Notes: generated by a model from the letters alone, not told the origin. DNA of 64,000 bases from Paenibacillus sp. BJ-4 (GCF_020404765.1 NZ_JAIVEM010000122.1:1-64000), one strand, 5' to 3'; positions 25,995 to 34,384 are shown, counted from the stretch's first letter. A program made the numbers and translations.

Positions 25995-27413
25995 TTAAAA
26001 AGCTGAGATCAGCTGTTCAGCCGCTTCTTTCCCTTGAGCGATACAATCTGGAATGCCAACGCCCCCATAACCAGCACCACATAGAAATACATTTGGAAAA
26101 TACTGCGATAAATCATGTCTGACCTGTGCCATATGCTCTTTGTGTCCGATCGGATATTGCGGCATCGATTGATTACACCGACTAACTTCGGCGAATTCCG
26201 GTTCTGCATTCAGACCCATTAAATCCTTCAAATCTTTGCGTGCGGCATCTACAAGCTCATCATCCGTCATCTGCATCCATTCCTGTGCACCTGCATGTCC
26301 GATATATGCTCGCAGCAGCGTATATCCTTCAGGAGCCGTATGGATCCACTTTGTCGAGGACCACGTACATGCTGTAATCCTTTTACCTTCCTTGCGCGGC
26401 ACCAAAAAACCGGTTCCTTCAAAGGCAAGATTAAGCTCTGTATTTTTATAGGCAAGGGCAATATTGGCTACCGAAACGTAGTTGATCTTATTGAGCAAGC
26501 CGACACTTGCAACACCGGAAAATAATTTAGCAGCCTCAAAGGCTGGAACAGCGCAAATCACTGCATCTGCTGCTATGATTTGTCCATGATCCAAAATTAC
26601 CTGATAGCCGTCCTCTTTCCTTACTTCAGCCACACCCTGTTCCATAACAAAATGTAAGGTATGCAGCCTTTCCTTTAACCGCTCTACGATTGTAGATAAG
26701 CCTTGCCGATATGAAAGAAACATGCTCTTCTTGGCGATATCCGGCAATTTGTCAGATACACCCGACTTTCTCCCCGCTCCTTTAGCCATACCTATAATCA
26801 GACTTCCATGCTTTTGTTCCATTTGCTTAAATTGAGGAAAGGTTGACATTAAGCTGAGAGAATACGTATCGCCAGCGTAAATTCCAGATAGCAGAGGCTC
26901 TGTAATCTGGTTCAAAACTTCTTTGCCGAGGCGCCGCTTGATAAAATCCCCCAGAGATTCGTCCATATCACCTCGCTTGGCGGGAATAATTAAATCCAGG
27001 GCTGCGCGCGCTTTTCCCAGCGGAGAGATCAGCCCTGTCCGAATGAAGGGAGTTAGCTTCGTTGGAATGCCTAGAATGAAGCCCATCGGCATGGTGTGCA
27101 GCTTTCCCTTATGCAAAATGCAGGCAGACTTGGCCTTCGGGTTTGTCGACACCAGCTCTGCCTCCAATCCCAATTCCATGGTCAGCTCCAGCATAGCCGT
27201 TTTTCTGGCCAGAAAAGCATCCGGTCCTTTTTCGATCATAAAATCATGATGACGAATGGTGTGCAGCTTTCCTCCCAGCCGATCGCTTTTCTCAACCAGT
27301 GTAATCTCTACCTCCATTTGCCTCTCCCTAGCCAGCTTCTGCACATAAAAGGCAGCACTTAAACCACTTATTCCTCCACCGAGAATAACGACTTTTTTAG
27401 GACTTTTTTTCAT
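25995..27413 (-). CDS. hemY: Protoporphyrinogen/coproporphyrinogen oxidase
   Basis: 472 residues with the FAD dinucleotide fold VVILGGGISGLSAAF at the N-terminus and the C-terminal FAD motif NVFLCGAGYGGVGIPDCIAQG. In Gram-positive bacteria this family (HemY/CgoX) oxidises coproporphyrinogen III to coproporphyrin III, an O2-dependent step in heme b synthesis; NarI needs heme b. The ATG at 27413 overlaps the radical-SAM stop by 4 bases. It is the last gene of ywiC-radical SAM-hemY, a unit under an NreC-type promoter. Confidence 0.93.
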   Translation of the reverse strand: MKKSPKKVVILGGGISGLSAAFYVQKLARERQMEVEITLVEKSDRLGGKLHTIRHHDFMIEKGPDAFLARKTAMLELTMELGLEAELVSTNPKAKSACILHKGKLHTMPMGFILGIPTKLTPFIRTGLISPLGKARAALDLIIPAKRGDMDESLGDFIKRRLGKEVLNQITEPLLSGIYAGDTYSLSLMSTFPQFKQMEQKHGSLIIGMAKGAGRKSGVSDKLPDIAKKSMFLSYRQGLSTIVERLKERLHTLHFVMEQGVAEVRKEDGYQVILDHGQIIAADAVICAVPAFEAAKLFSGVASVGLLNKINYVSVANIALAYKNTELNLAFEGTGFLVPRKEGKRITACTWSSTKWIHTAPEGYTLLRAYIGHAGAQEWMQMTDDELVDAARKDLKDLMGLNAEPEFAEVSRCNQSMPQYPIGHKEHMAQVRHDLSQYFPNVFLCGAGYGGVGIPDCIAQGKEAAEQLISAF

Positions 27414-28513
27414 AAAAGCACTTTTCCTTCCTTAGCCCCAGGTATATACGCACAATAGGGGTCACTCTCCAAATAATCCCCTGTTATTGCAAAAGCCCTT
27501 GCTCTGGAGCCTCCACAAATTGTATTGAATTCGCAGATTCCACATTTCCCTTTAAGCAGAGACTTATCTCTAAGCTTATTCATGACAGGAGAGTGCCGAT
27601 AAATATGTGCCAGACTATCCTGTCGCACATTTCCGCATGCAAGGGGCAGGAAACCGCTCGGGTATACGTCGCCGATATGACTGATAAAAACAAATCCATC
27701 TCCATCATTTACGCCTTTAGGAGCACGCCCTAAAACATCTGCCCTTTTTTGTTCAAACGTCGCACCGTTCTTGCCTGCTCTGTGCTTTTCCTGTAATACA
27801 ACCCTTCGATAATGGGGTGCTTCTGTAGCCTTTACACCGTAGGGCATCTGTTGTTGTATTTGATACAACCACTTCATTACAGCTTCATGTTCATCAGGCG
27901 TAATCATATCCTTCTCCATACCGCGCCCGGTTGGAACAAGGAAAAACAAGCTCCATAACACCACCTGCATATCCTTTACCTTCTCTGCAATTTGCTCCAG
28001 ATCGTGAAGATTGTACCGGGACACCGTCGTGTTTACTTGAATAGGAATGTTCATTTCCTTCAAATAACCAATTCCCCGCATGGTGGTATCGTAAGAGCCC
28101 ACAGTACCCCGAAAATGATCATGAATGTCTGCGCATGAACCGTCCAGGCTAAAAGCCCACCGTGATAAGCCAACTTGCTTTGCTTTTTCAACCGCTGCCC
28201 GGGTCACTTTAGGAGTGGCACTGGGAGTCATTGAAACCGACAGCTTTTTTTCTTCAATTGCATATTGAGCCAACTCAAATAAATCAGGCCGCGATAACGG
28301 ATCTCCACCTGTGAAAACCACCAGCGGATGATTCATTTCAGCGATTTGATCTATTAGCTGCTTGCCTTCTTCTAATGTCAGCTGACGAGGGTCAGGCTTA
28401 TACTGGGCTTCCGCTCTGCAGTGAAGGCATTCTAAAGCACAAGCTCGCGTTACCTCCCAAATGACGATAAACGGGTTTTCGTGATAATCTCGTGGCGTTT
28501 CCAAAGATATCAT
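27410..28513 (-). CDS. Radical SAM/SPASM protein, heme-biosynthesis type
   Basis: 367 residues. The radical-SAM cluster motif CALECLHC (Cys26, Cys30, Cys33) is followed by GGDPLSRPDLF. A C-terminal SPASM-like set reads CGNVR, CGICEF and CGGSRARAFA, with a last Cys in DPYCAYIP. The layout matches the AhbC/AhbD/NirJ-like group (TIGR04053 type) that acts on tetrapyrrole side chains. It sits between ywiC and hemY with a 4-base overlap to hemY, so a heme-related job is likely. An oxygen-independent porphyrinogen or heme step is an inference; the exact substrate cannot be read from sequence. Confidence 0.88.
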   Translation of the reverse strand: MISLETPRDYHENPFIVIWEVTRACALECLHCRAEAQYKPDPRQLTLEEGKQLIDQIAEMNHPLVVFTGGDPLSRPDLFELAQYAIEEKKLSVSMTPSATPKVTRAAVEKAKQVGLSRWAFSLDGSCADIHDHFRGTVGSYDTTMRGIGYLKEMNIPIQVNTTVSRYNLHDLEQIAEKVKDMQVVLWSLFFLVPTGRGMEKDMITPDEHEAVMKWLYQIQQQMPYGVKATEAPHYRRVVLQEKHRAGKNGATFEQKRADVLGRAPKGVNDGDGFVFISHIGDVYPSGFLPLACGNVRQDSLAHIYRHSPVMNKLRDKSLLKGKCGICEFNTICGGSRARAFAITGDYLESDPYCAYIPGAKEGKVLL

Positions 28514-28528
28514 TGATGTCTCTCCTTT

Positions 28529-29317
28529 TTAGAAATATAAAAACAACACAGCTACATAGAGCATCAATGAAAATCCAATTTCAGCCATGCCGACTTGCTT
28601 TGCCTTTAATTCGAATTTAGGAAGCCATATAGCTCGTAATAATAAAATTAAAAAAGGAGCAGCCAAAAACAGCTTGATCCAGGCAGCAAACAGTATAATG
28701 ATCAAATGATAGATGACAGAAGCATAATAATAACGTTTATTTTTTCTTTCACGGATGATCGTTTTAACATAAAGAGCAGTTCCTGTAAAATAAGACACCA
28801 GCAGCAAAAATAGCTCTGTGGATGTTCTCCAATCCCCTGCTTCTCCAATATGAACAACAGGGTATATAAACGAACAAAAAACTATAATCGCAGCAATGTC
28901 ATTGAGCAGGGCACGTTCATTTTTCATTTTGGCATAGTACATATTAGCCATAAAAAAGAATAGTAACAGAACTCCATACCAGATCAACGCAGGCTTTATC
29001 CACACCAGTGAAACTAAAAAAGGAAGTAGTATCGCTCCGTATACAACAGCGGGCTTACAGTATCTTTCACGTTTTCCTGTTTTGATCCATTGAAGAACCG
29101 GAAAACTGAATAAATAAATAAAAAACCAGCATACGAATAGAGGTATATGAATGAATTCCCCTGGAGAAGCCGCTAAACCGAATAAAAATGGAAGAATGAG
29201 CATGGCCCAGGCTCCATGCTGATTGGGTATATATCTACTGATCCCCTTCAAAACCTTGATCCTTTTTTCACAATGTTTATTATCTTTATTGCTTTGGTTA
29301 ATCGATTCATCATCCAT
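28529..29317 (-). CDS. ywiC: YwiC-like membrane protein
   Basis: 262 residues from ATG 29317. The frame is open back to 29377, but that overlaps the -35 element and the NreC-type box, so transcription would begin near 29342 and only the later ATG is usable; it is preceded at once by GGGGGA. About eight membrane segments follow the conserved motif PNQHGAWAMLILPFLFGLAA that defines the YwiC family. In B. subtilis ywiC lies beside the nar genes; its function is unknown. Here it heads an operon with the radical-SAM protein and hemY. The N-terminal 30 residues are poorly conserved in look. Confidence 0.85.
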   Translation of the reverse strand: MDDESINQSNKDNKHCEKRIKVLKGISRYIPNQHGAWAMLILPFLFGLAASPGEFIHIPLFVCWFFIYLFSFPVLQWIKTGKRERYCKPAVVYGAILLPFLVSLVWIKPALIWYGVLLLFFFMANMYYAKMKNERALLNDIAAIIVFCSFIYPVVHIGEAGDWRTSTELFLLLVSYFTGTALYVKTIIRERKNKRYYYASVIYHLIIILFAAWIKLFLAAPFLILLLRAIWLPKFELKAKQVGMAEIGFSLMLYVAVLFLYF

Positions 29318-29348
29318 TCCCCCAAGATTAAATTTTTCACCTTCTCTA

Positions 29349-29412
29349 ATTCTAAGTAATCTATTGAATTGAACCAATCAGGGAGTTCCCTTTTTCATAT
29401 GGGGAAATAGCC
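29349..29412 (-). promoter_or_regulatory. ywiC-hemY promoter with NreC-type box
   Basis: The palindrome AGGGAGTTCCCT (29380-29391) precedes -35 TTGGTT (29377-29372) and -10 TAGAAT (29354-29349), spacer 17 bp. GGAAATAGCC (29403-29412) is centred 22 bp farther upstream. The layout is the same, base for base in spacing, as the ric promoter. Confidence 0.8.
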
Positions 29413-29473
29413 TAGCCGGAAAAACAACGCTGTTTGCCCAAGACGGTAGAAGTGGAGGAATTACGCAGAAGAA

Positions 29474-29509
29474 AAAATTAAAAGTGGCACGCCAGACGGC
29501 ATACCACTT
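29474..29509 (-). terminator. Terminator of the 30799-29530 operon
   Basis: On the minus strand AAGTGG and GCC arms (29509-29497) pair with GGC and CCACTT (29493-29482), followed by TTAATTTTTTC. It lies just downstream of the gene ending at 29530. Confidence 0.85.
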
Positions 29510-29529
29510 GATCAAAATTGTTCACTTTT

Positions 29530-30327
29530 TTACAAAAATGCACCGAAGTAATAATCCAGCGCTTCCTGTGAGTATCCGTCATCTCCTTGCCAGGTTGCTA
29601 CTGAATTAAAATCATCATTTCCGTGTCGGCGTCTACGAGGTGTGTCCTTTGGAGTTAGCAATCCGGCATATCCCCATACCTCCATAACTACGTCGCGTTC
29701 ATTTTTGCTGGATGGGAACACATCTTTCCAGCGCTTCTCCAATTGCCATGCCCCGTTTTGAGCATCACAGTCCTGAACGGCTGCGAGCATTTTATGAAGT
29801 ATGGCAATATCCTGATCGGAAACCTTGAAGTCTTCTTCTTTACTGAACAATTCAAGGTCCATCAGGCAATAGAGAAGATGATTCAAACGAACCCCGCCCC
29901 ATTTGATTCGTTCAAAATTCAATACATTCAAGTCTTCATTGATGTATTCCTGATCGGACATGATTTTATTTAAATTACAATCCCCACAGCTGCTATAATT
30001 GGGCAGCACGACAGACCGCTCTTCATAGGTGTGCACAGGCAGGCTTGCGGTTAAAGCCCAACTCGACAAGGCGCTTCGTAAATGAACCTTTTTCGTAGAA
30101 AGACTGTGCAAAAAAGCCGCCGCCACTCGTTCTTTTGTAGCCACTTGCTGGTGCAGCTCATGCAGCCTACTCACAATCTCGTCATGTGTAATGGTAATCG
30201 GATCGAACATCAAGCCCTTACTTTTGGCATATTCAAAATCCTCGCCGGAAAAAGGCCCTCGCTCCTGCTTCCAGCCGCTGGCTGACCAGAAGGTGCTCAT
30301 GAGTATTTTCTTTGCTTTTTTATCCAT
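29530..30327 (-). CDS. Uncharacterised 265-residue protein
   Basis: Start taken at ATG 30327 (MDKKAKKILMSTF), preceded by GGTGAG; the frame is open to 30396 but has no SD there. No signal peptide or membrane segment is seen, so it is probably cytoplasmic. Features: a CGDC motif near residue 137 (SSCGDCNLNK), which could bind metal or be redox-active; several Trp-rich segments; and a basic KDTPRRRRHG stretch near residue 235. I do not recognise the family. It is the third gene of a same-strand group with two tiny ORFs upstream and a terminator downstream. It borders the nitrate island, but its promoter shows no NreC-type box. Confidence 0.75.
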   Translation of the reverse strand: MDKKAKKILMSTFWSASGWKQERGPFSGEDFEYAKSKGLMFDPITITHDEIVSRLHELHQQVATKERVAAAFLHSLSTKKVHLRSALSSWALTASLPVHTYEERSVVLPNYSSCGDCNLNKIMSDQEYINEDLNVLNFERIKWGGVRLNHLLYCLMDLELFSKEEDFKVSDQDIAILHKMLAAVQDCDAQNGAWQLEKRWKDVFPSSKNERDVVMEVWGYAGLLTPKDTPRRRRHGNDDFNSVATWQGDDGYSQEALDYYFGAFL

Positions 30328-30467
30328 CCTGTACTCACCGTTATTCTTCTTTATATTTAAAAGCAATGACCGTATTTCCCGATTATCGGGGATCAAAATA
30401 AGATTAGTATTGCATTGATTAATTTGTATGTAGCAAGCCCTCGCTGGAAAATACGAGTTCCCGCATA

Positions 30468-30620
30468 TTACTCCAACGCAATCATTTGCTTATGCAAATC
30501 ATCATCTACCTGCTCTACAGGCAGGTTGTGCTCCTGAATAAACGCATGTGCTTTGTTCAACTCCGATTGAACAAATAGACTGCCCTGGATAGCAGAGCCT
30601 AACTGACCTAAAACATTCAT
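30468..30620 (-). CDS. Small protein, 50 residues, unknown
   Basis: ATG 30620 follows AAAGGGG eleven bases upstream. The product begins MNVLGQLGSAIQGSLFVQ and continues with a helical, acidic C-terminal half (EQVDDDLHKQMIALE). A Gly/Ser-containing hydrophobic start with no basic residues is not a standard signal peptide. It lies between the 42-residue ORF and the 265-residue gene on the same strand. Family not recognised; coding nature is supported by SD, length and position only. Confidence 0.55.
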   Translation of the reverse strand: MNVLGQLGSAIQGSLFVQSELNKAHAFIQEHNLPVEQVDDDLHKQMIALE

Positions 30621-30670
30621 ATCTTGTTACCCCTTTTTTAGCATCTAAATGAGCTCGTTATTCTGAAAAT

Positions 30671-30799
30671 TTATAATATAAACGCGACAACTTCCTCACC
30701 CGGTTGAAAATCAAATTCGCTTAGTCGATCCTCCATCTCTTGAATCTGTTCTTGAACATGTTCTAGCATAGCAGGCTGATCATGTTCAGGTAAATTCAT
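30671..30799 (-). CDS. Small acidic protein, 42 residues, unknown
   Basis: ATG 30799 has a strong SD (TAAGGAGGAG). The product, starting MNLPEHDQPAMLEHVQEQ, is rich in Glu and Gln and would form an amphipathic helix, ending FDFQPGEEVVAFIL. A promoter-like pair TTGTGC-17-AATATA lies about 70 bases upstream. It appears to be the first gene of an operon with 30468-30620 and 29530-30327. Family not recognised. Confidence 0.6.
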   Translation of the reverse strand: MNLPEHDQPAMLEHVQEQIQEMEDRLSEFDFQPGEEVVAFIL

Positions 30800-30927
30800 G
30801 ATTGCTCCTCCTTATTACCTGTTTTCACTTTACAGTTTCCTATAATTCTCAATATATATTAAACTATAAATCACCAGGCACAAAATAGTTTAAACATGAA
30901 ATTCAAAACTTCGGAAGGGGAGAACTC

Positions 30928-31677
30928 ATGATGCAAAAGCTTTGGCAAAAAGGGAAGTCTCTGTCCCTGCCTATTATGATGTCCGCATCGCTGATATCCG
31001 GGGCGGTGCTGTTAAATACGCCTGCGGTGAGTGCATCTGCGGCCAAGGAATCGCTTCAGCTATCCGGTCAAACTACTTACTACGGAGAGGTTGAGAACGG
31101 ACAACCCAATGGACGTGGTACAATAAAATGGAGTGAAAACAAACAGTATTCGGGCGATTTTGTGAAAGGTAAGCGTACAGGTACCGGAAAATACATGAAT
31201 CAATACACGGATGCAGATGGGCAAAATCATAAAGTGGTATACAACGGCACATGGAGCAATGACACCATGAGCGGTAAAGGCACGCAGACTGAACAAGTGA
31301 CTCAAAGTGACGGAACGATCCGCTCGAACGGGATCCAAGTGGGTAATTTTCAGAACAACAGATTACAGAGCGGCTACCAAGTGATCCATGCTCTAGCCGA
31401 TCCAGACTACAGCTTTACTTATCAAAACGGCATGGAAGTGCTAAATATCCTGCACAGCAATCAGAATCTAGTCCAGCAGTGGCAAAGCGGAGAGCTCTTC
31501 TCCGTAATATATAAAAATGGCTCCGTTCAAAAGGAATACTCCATGTTCCCGGAGGAGACAGCTACCAAGGAACGGCAAAGAAAAGCGGCCATCAAGTATC
31601 TCAAAGGGATTACCACCAAGGTCACCCCTCACTTGCAGCAGTTTGAAAAGCTGTCCAAGCAAATTCCGCTCAAATAA
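30928..31677 (+). CDS. Secreted MORN-repeat protein
   Basis: 249 residues. A signal peptide (MQKLWQKGKSLSLPIMMSAS... ending near VSASA) is followed by MORN-type repeats: YYGEVENGQPNGRGTIKW, YSGDFVKGKRTGTGKYM and YNGTWSNDTMSGKGTQ. These beta-hairpin repeats usually mediate lipid or protein contact. The C-terminal 80 residues form a non-repeat helical domain. SD GGAAGGGGAG precedes ATG 30928. It lies upstream, in the same direction, of the WXG-type cluster but is separated by a terminator. Confidence 0.85.
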   Translation: MMQKLWQKGKSLSLPIMMSASLISGAVLLNTPAVSASAAKESLQLSGQTTYYGEVENGQPNGRGTIKWSENKQYSGDFVKGKRTGTGKYMNQYTDADGQNHKVVYNGTWSNDTMSGKGTQTEQVTQSDGTIRSNGIQVGNFQNNRLQSGYQVIHALADPDYSFTYQNGMEVLNILHSNQNLVQQWQSGELFSVIYKNGSVQKEYSMFPEETATKERQRKAAIKYLKGITTKVTPHLQQFEKLSKQIPLK

Positions 31678-31713
31678 GCTGTCAGCGCGAAATATACTAG
31701 CTTATATGCAGAA

Positions 31714-31760
31714 AGGCCCCTCTTTCTTATGGAAAGTTCCATTTGAAAGAGGGGCTTTTT
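31714..31760 (+). terminator. Terminator after the MORN gene
   Basis: GCCCCTCTTTC (31716-31726) pairs perfectly with GAAAGAGGGGC (31745-31755), followed by TTTTTGCGTTTT. Confidence 0.93.
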
Positions 31761-31943
31761 GCGTTTTCGATATCCCCATATAAGAATTTTGGATCATAAA
31801 CACTCCTACCATTCTCCCCTATGCTTTCTCACGAACTCGTACAAACGACTTATTTTTGCTTGAAATCCCCTACTTTTTTTGCTAATGTCCACTGCATTCA
31901 CTAAAATAAATATTAACAATTTTAATCATCCGAGGTGGAAATC

Positions 31944-33029
31944 ATGGCTAAAATTATGGTTCCTCCTGAGAAACTAGAAGCGGTTTCCAGGCAATTTGCA
32001 CAGGCACGCGAGTTGGGGGCACAAATTTGCGGACAACTGTCACAACAGATTCAAATGCTGGAAAATGGCTGGGCAGGAACAACACAGCAGCGTTTTTATC
32101 AGGATTTTCATCGAGCACGTGGGGAAATGGATGCCTTCACTCAGACTGTCGGTTCTGTCAGCACAGAATTGCGTTCCATAGCAGTAAAGTTCAAGGAAAC
32201 CGATACCCAAGCAGACGCGGGTATTAATAAAGGGGATCACAGCGGACAGAGCAGTAGCAGTGAGCCAGTAACCTCCGAGAAAAAAGGCTCCGATCCCGCA
32301 GATATAGCCATTAACAGCCTTTCAGAGGCCAATAAGTGGCGTGGACAGCTGGGGTTTGCCGGAACAGCTATCTATAGTGGCCTGGCTTCCACACTTGTGC
32401 TCACCAAAACAGTAGAATTCAAGAAAAGTCTGAAAAATCCCACTAGAGCGGTCATACATAATGCGGCCTGGGTGAAAGGTAAAGGAAGCAATGCTTTTAT
32501 GCGTAATTTAGGCAAAAGCCTAAATCGCCAATTCGCCAAGCCAGGTATTGTAATGAAGGGTTTAAAGGGCTTTGACCGTTTAGCCGGAAAGCTTCAAATG
32601 GGAAAGCTTGGCTTGGGCTTCAACAAAGCCAATAGCTTTCCTCAGTGGACGCGGAACGTGATCGCCGGGGTGGAGAAAGGGCGTTACGGCATAGCCACCC
32701 GCCAAATTCCCGGCATGATCGCCAAGAAGCTGTACCCTATTAATGCCACCATGAATATTGTGGGCGAGGGTATCAGTCTGGCTGGAAAATGGAAAAGCGG
32801 GAAGCTTACCGGAACAGACGTGGCTGTGTCTGCTTCCAACGTAGCGATTAAAACCGCCGCAACCTATGGCGGCGCTGTTGCTCTGGGAGCCGTTGGCGGT
32901 GCCATCGGCGGTCCGGTTGGTGCAGCCGTCGGTGCTTACGTCGGCGGTACAGTGGGCAGCTGGGCAGGCGGAAAAGTCGCCAAATTCGCCGAAAAGGGCA
33001 TTCGCTGGGCCAGCAAGCTATTTAAATAA
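31944..33029 (+). CDS. WXG100-type secretion substrate with glycine-zipper C-terminus
   Basis: 361 residues from ATG 31944 (SD GAGGTGG). Residues 1-90 form the helix-turn-helix hairpin of the WXG100/ESAT-6 family, with the turn motif ENGWAGTTQQRF (Trp43). This marks proteins exported by type VII secretion. After a short Ser/Gly linker, the C-terminal ~250 residues are basic and end in a Gly/Ala-rich zipper (GGAVALGAVGGAIGGPVGAA and on to GAYVGGTVGSWAGGK) of the kind that inserts into membranes. So it resembles a polymorphic toxin with a membrane-active tip. It is followed by two genes that could provide protection or helper functions. Toxicity is inferred. Confidence 0.8.
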   Translation: MAKIMVPPEKLEAVSRQFAQARELGAQICGQLSQQIQMLENGWAGTTQQRFYQDFHRARGEMDAFTQTVGSVSTELRSIAVKFKETDTQADAGINKGDHSGQSSSSEPVTSEKKGSDPADIAINSLSEANKWRGQLGFAGTAIYSGLASTLVLTKTVEFKKSLKNPTRAVIHNAAWVKGKGSNAFMRNLGKSLNRQFAKPGIVMKGLKGFDRLAGKLQMGKLGLGFNKANSFPQWTRNVIAGVEKGRYGIATRQIPGMIAKKLYPINATMNIVGEGISLAGKWKSGKLTGTDVAVSASNVAIKTAATYGGAVALGAVGGAIGGPVGAAVGAYVGGTVGSWAGGKVAKFAEKGIRWASKLFK

Positions 33030-33064
33030 GCATACGACCTAACAGATGAGAAAGGAGCCTGACT

Positions 33065-33901
33065 ATGGACAAACATACGATAATTTTAACGCTTGAGGAA
33101 CTAGGCTTTGCTTTGACTGCATTGGGCGCAGAAGATATGGCTTCCGGTCTGCTTCAATCTTATTATGGGGAACTGAGCGAAGATCGCTGGGAGCTGCTTT
33201 TTCATGCTGCAACCCACAGCCTGATATCCAAGGGACTGATGGAACAACGGGATGACGGACAGCAGCAGCTTGAATTTGATCCGTTCCTTGTTGAAATACT
33301 TGCTCAGCTCGTACAAAGCCGTCATATGCTGCGTGGATACAAGGAGCAGTCGGACAAACAGAATATATTGACCATACACAATGGAAATGACCGTTTTTTG
33401 TATCATTTCTCCAGCCATAATGAACTTCACTTCTTTCGCTGGTCTTTCCCAGAAGACTGGTATAACGACATTGGACAACTGTTCGGCCTGCTTCCTTCGG
33501 ACTTTAATAGTCACAGCCGATACGTCGATCTGACAGAAGAGCAATGGAACGAGTTAACCTCCTCCAACTTCACCATGCAGCGGACATTAGCTTGGAAACT
33601 TAGCGAGTCGGATCGGGAAGTGATACAAGTCTGGCATGAGGATTTTCAGCATAATTACAGATGCCTGGATAATTTGAGCCGGATGGTATACACAGATACA
33701 GATGAAGATGGGCCTTCTGTTACAGATCTGCTATTTGTTCTCAAAGGAGCAAATGATCTGTGGATCGTAAGAAATACAGAGCAAGATATGCAGGCTGCAC
33801 CGTGTCTGCGAATGGAGAGTGTTACCGAGGCTGAATGGAGAGAACAGATGACCCATTTCATTCAGGCATTTGTAAACGATGAGGCGGTATTGCGTGGATA
33901 A
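33065..33901 (+). CDS. Uncharacterised protein of the WXG cluster
   Basis: 278 residues, 35 bases after the WXG gene, SD AAAGGAG. No membrane segment. The N-terminal ~70 residues (LTLEELGFALTALGAEDMAS, then SLISKGLMEQRDDG) look like a winged-helix domain, followed by an alpha/beta body. Its size and layout recall EspG-like proteins that bind type VII substrates, and by position it could equally be an immunity protein. I cannot choose between these from sequence. It overlaps the next gene by 8 bases. Confidence 0.7.
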   Translation: MDKHTIILTLEELGFALTALGAEDMASGLLQSYYGELSEDRWELLFHAATHSLISKGLMEQRDDGQQQLEFDPFLVEILAQLVQSRHMLRGYKEQSDKQNILTIHNGNDRFLYHFSSHNELHFFRWSFPEDWYNDIGQLFGLLPSDFNSHSRYVDLTEEQWNELTSSNFTMQRTLAWKLSESDREVIQVWHEDFQHNYRCLDNLSRMVYTDTDEDGPSVTDLLFVLKGANDLWIVRNTEQDMQAAPCLRMESVTEAEWREQMTHFIQAFVNDEAVLRG

Positions 33902-34379
33902 AATTACATATCGCAGATCTTTGGCCTTTTGGAAGGCCATGGGGAGCTTGATGTTTGTACTTATTTGTCTGTTCTTGCTGCTGCTCATTTTTATCGACGA
34001 AGATATCACGGCTTTGCAAATCTTTTTCTTTATTACGTCAGCCATCATCGGAATCCCATTTTTCGGGGGTTATCTGGTTGCTTGTTTGAAAAGAACGCTT
34101 CGTAAGGATAACTACCTGTTCATCTTTGACGAACACAGTATTTCCGATGGTACTCGAACTGTCCCATGGTCTGCAATCACAAAAGTCGAATTCGAAGGGG
34201 CATCCATCCGCAAATGGCTGCGCCCTCGTTTTCCCGGCTTTATTTTTTATCTTCATGACCGCAGCACCTGGGAAGTCAGTACCGATTATGTGTTGAACGA
34301 TGCTGAGCTGAACCAAGCCGGGAAACAACTTCGAAATCTCATTAACCAGCATGGCAAGCCGAAAAAAAAGCGTTCCTGA
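33894..34379 (+). CDS. Two-pass membrane protein of the WXG cluster
   Basis: 161 residues from GTG 33894, overlapping the upstream stop by 8 bases. Two membrane segments (about 12-34 and 45-68) are followed by a cytoplasmic beta-rich domain (HSISDGTRTVPWSAITKVEF) resembling YcxB-like/PH-fold domains, and a basic tail KPKKKRS. Coupled translation with the previous gene suggests a joint job. If the WXG protein is membrane-active, this is the best candidate for a membrane-located immunity factor; that is inference. Confidence 0.75.
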   Translation: MDKITYRRSLAFWKAMGSLMFVLICLFLLLLIFIDEDITALQIFFFITSAIIGIPFFGGYLVACLKRTLRKDNYLFIFDEHSISDGTRTVPWSAITKVEFEGASIRKWLRPRFPGFIFYLHDRSTWEVSTDYVLNDAELNQAGKQLRNLINQHGKPKKKRS

Positions 34380-34384
34380 ATATA

